Origin: Amyelois transitella
Lineage: Eukaryota > Arthropoda > Insecta > Lepidoptera > Pyralidae
NCBI RefSeq assembly: GCF_032362555.1
Contig: NC_083511.1
Coordinates: 5,456,001-5,520,000, forward strand
Length of the DNA stretch: 64,000 bases
Direction: 5' to 3'
Position 1 is the stretch's first letter; every line of letters begins with the position of its first letter. Of this stretch, positions 62,501-64,000 are shown piece by piece. Both the position numbers and the translations under genes were made by a program. Below the pieces are notes generated by a model. It did no database searches and was not told where the DNA came from. It saw nothing but the letters and a program-made list of their open reading frames with translations.

Positions 62501-64000
62501 ATGCTCATAGTTCTGTTAAGGTAACGATACATAAAGTACTGTTTCAAATTTCATGGAATGCTTTAGATGTTTACATTGATTTACACGGTCCTGCTGGCGA
62601 ACTGCACGGAGAATTGGCAGACTTTATGTTTCATTACGGTTTTATAAGGTGCTGTAGAAGGACTTTGACGCCTCATGCCGCCATGGTCCTGTTAAGGTAA
62701 AACAATATGTTTAGATCTGTTGTTATTATTAAACGGCTAATCAAATCAATATTACGATTTGATTTGGTTAATTTTTGTTGTACAACTCTCATTTTCTTCG
62801 TATATTGTCAATTGGTGAACAAATTCTCAGATAAGAAATTGTTCAAGGAGCTCTTTATTTGTTCTTTGATGCTATAGGTACTTACACGACAATACTCGTA
62901 GTATTGTCGCGAACGCAAAAAAACAAATCGTACCTGCTTTCTTAAAAAGTAAATTGTTAATAGTTATAAGAAGGTACAACTGCCTTCTAGGAACTTACTT
63001 TTTGAAAAGGACAGGGAGTATTTTTTTTGGAGGTATAGTACAATTATAAAAGCCGATTCCAACTTTAACTTATTTGAACAAGGTACTGCCTAGGGCACTG
63101 TTTCTTTGAGCAACCTTACTTTCAAAAATAGTAAGACAAAAAATTATGGATAGCGATCTATCTACAATAATTTTATCTATGAGAGGCCTTTGCCTAGCAA
63201 TGGTAAACATAAATAGGTCAAAAAAAGTTACCTTTAGAGATGTCCACAAAATGTTTATTAATTAGATATTAAATCTATTTCAGATGGACACCAGAATCCC
63301 CGCAATGGCTACTATATAGCCGAAAAATAAAGAAAGCAGAAAGGATTCTACTGACAGCTGCAGTAAGAAACGGGATTTACCTATGCAGTGATTTTAAAAT
63401 AAGACCAATTAATCAAAGAGTACGGGAAATTTTTAACTTTTTGTTTGTGATTATCTCAAATCTATATTTAAAAAAAAAATTTTCAACCTCATTTACTATG
63501 GTTGAAAAGTCCATCGTTAAAGTTAGAAAGTCCAACCAGAATCAAATAACATTGTAGTGGCAATGTGATTTGTTTGAACTCTTCCACGCATACAAAGGTG
63601 ATGGCAACAGCTCAGTAGGTATTAATAATTAGTTACAACCCTAGGTAAAACTTGTTTGTAATTCAAAACTTGTTTAAATCAAGAGACTTGATTGAGCTTA
63701 AAAATACTTGAAACCAACATTTAATTATTTTTAAATGATGATTTAGGGAGGCAGCCTACTTATTTCTCTTAATGCAAATTTTTTCTTTTTTAATCCTCGC
63801 TAAAAGGAATACCTCGAATAAGAAAACATTTACTTTCCAGGCGTATTCTTGCATTGATGAACCAAGAGTATGTTTAGGGCTTCTAAACACTTACAATATA
63901 CGAATAACAATTTTCATATCGCTTTTGTTTTGGGCGTTATATTATTTCCAATGGAGCTATTTATACGTAAGATTATACAGTGATATACTTGAAGAACAAT
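59586..64000 (+). CDS. SLC22-like transporter D, divergent, 3' end outside window
   Basis: A diverged MFS carrier of the SLC22 type, truncated by the window end near TM7. Exons inferred: 59586-59593, 59680-59971, 60399-60502, 60933-61087, 62352-62520, 63284-63419, 63841-64000 and on. All sites are GT..AG and phases match. Exon 1 is only MS plus two bases, giving MSIIGTVYEDVTTDVVGSIG, then TM1, a short extracellular loop with CIPPSD and NTS/NAT sites, WMIFCDNRMKL, TM2, FGFISDS^FGRK, TM3-4, CEIASNEWRSWL, TM5-6, TPESPQWLL (family PESPRWLL), and TM7 FISLLFWALYYFQW. Two intron positions match gene A. The motif changes (Arg to Ser in the SDR loop, Arg to Gln in PESPRW) mark a fast-evolving paralogue. 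The donor after 63419 is the least certain. Confidence 0.78.
60162..60242. repeat. Two adjacent short inverted repeats in gene D intron
   Basis: Hairpin 1: arms 60162-60172 and 60177-60187 (cagaaatatct), 4-base loop. Hairpin 2: arms 60206-60217 and 60231-60242 (agagaagatata), 13-base loop. Both lie between the 59971 donor and the 60399 acceptor. Confidence 0.8.
62550..62697 (+). pseudogene. Dead duplicate of the preceding gene D exon
   Basis: About 130 bases beginning near 62567 repeat the 3' part of exon 62352-62520 in direct orientation, starting about 46 bases after its donor. In the homologous frame the copy reads FTLIYTVLLANCTENWQTLC then FITVL and stops at TAA (62643-62645), where the parent reads FALICTVPLANCTGNQQTLS, FIAVLYGAM. 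After the stop the copy has an insertion of roughly 24 bases, then resumes and keeps the donor end (ctgttaag|gtaa). No acceptor is visible at its left edge. Confidence 0.8.

Noticed and set aside
62374-62700. 108-codon plus-strand frame with an internal repeat (DLHGSAGELHGE / DLHGPAGELHGE)
   Set aside because: This is the wrong frame through the real gene D exon and its dead duplicate; the apparent protein repeat reflects the exon duplication.

Overview
This is an AT-rich insect genomic window, almost certainly from a moth or butterfly (Lepidoptera). The evidence is split genes with short GT..AG introns, a cuticular R&R protein, insect-type SLC22 transporters, recurrent TAGGTA/TACCTA words, and many degenerate copies of short dispersed repeats. 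The repeats include tRNA-derived SINE heads, LINE tails ending in GCAATAAAG-like words, and a SINE present in both orientations. The species cannot be named from the sequence alone.

Layout. 1-13.0 kb is mostly repeat-bearing intergenic DNA, with one small unrecognised ORF near 1 kb. 13.0-16.8 kb (+) is SLC22 gene A, at least six coding exons. 16.8-23.1 kb is intergenic. 23.4-31.1 kb (+) is a cuticular protein gene with a five-codon first exon, a 6.7-kb intron and one large exon. 31.6-32.3 kb (-) is SAP18 (two exons), tail to tail with the cuticular gene. 34.0-34.7 kb (+) is a single-exon calcipressin (sarah/RCAN). 39.5-57.0 kb (-) holds two SLC22 reading frames: 1.5-kb terminal exons B (39451-40960) and C (43692-45186), plus two small upstream exons (46968-47079 and 56983-57025) that join C perfectly and would also join B in phase. 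59.6-64.0 kb (+) is SLC22 gene D, cut off by the window end, with a dead partial duplicate of its fourth exon in an intron.

How the genes fit together. Four related 12-TM organic-ion transporter units (A, B, C, D) form a dispersed local cluster interrupted by three unrelated genes. A and D share two intron positions and phases, while B and C have no introns at those places. The most interesting structural point is that B has no visible 5' exons of its own. Either B and C are alternative last exons of one transcription unit, or B is a headless or poorly resolved duplicate. Nothing resembling a bacterial-type system, CRISPR array or intact autonomous mobile element is visible.
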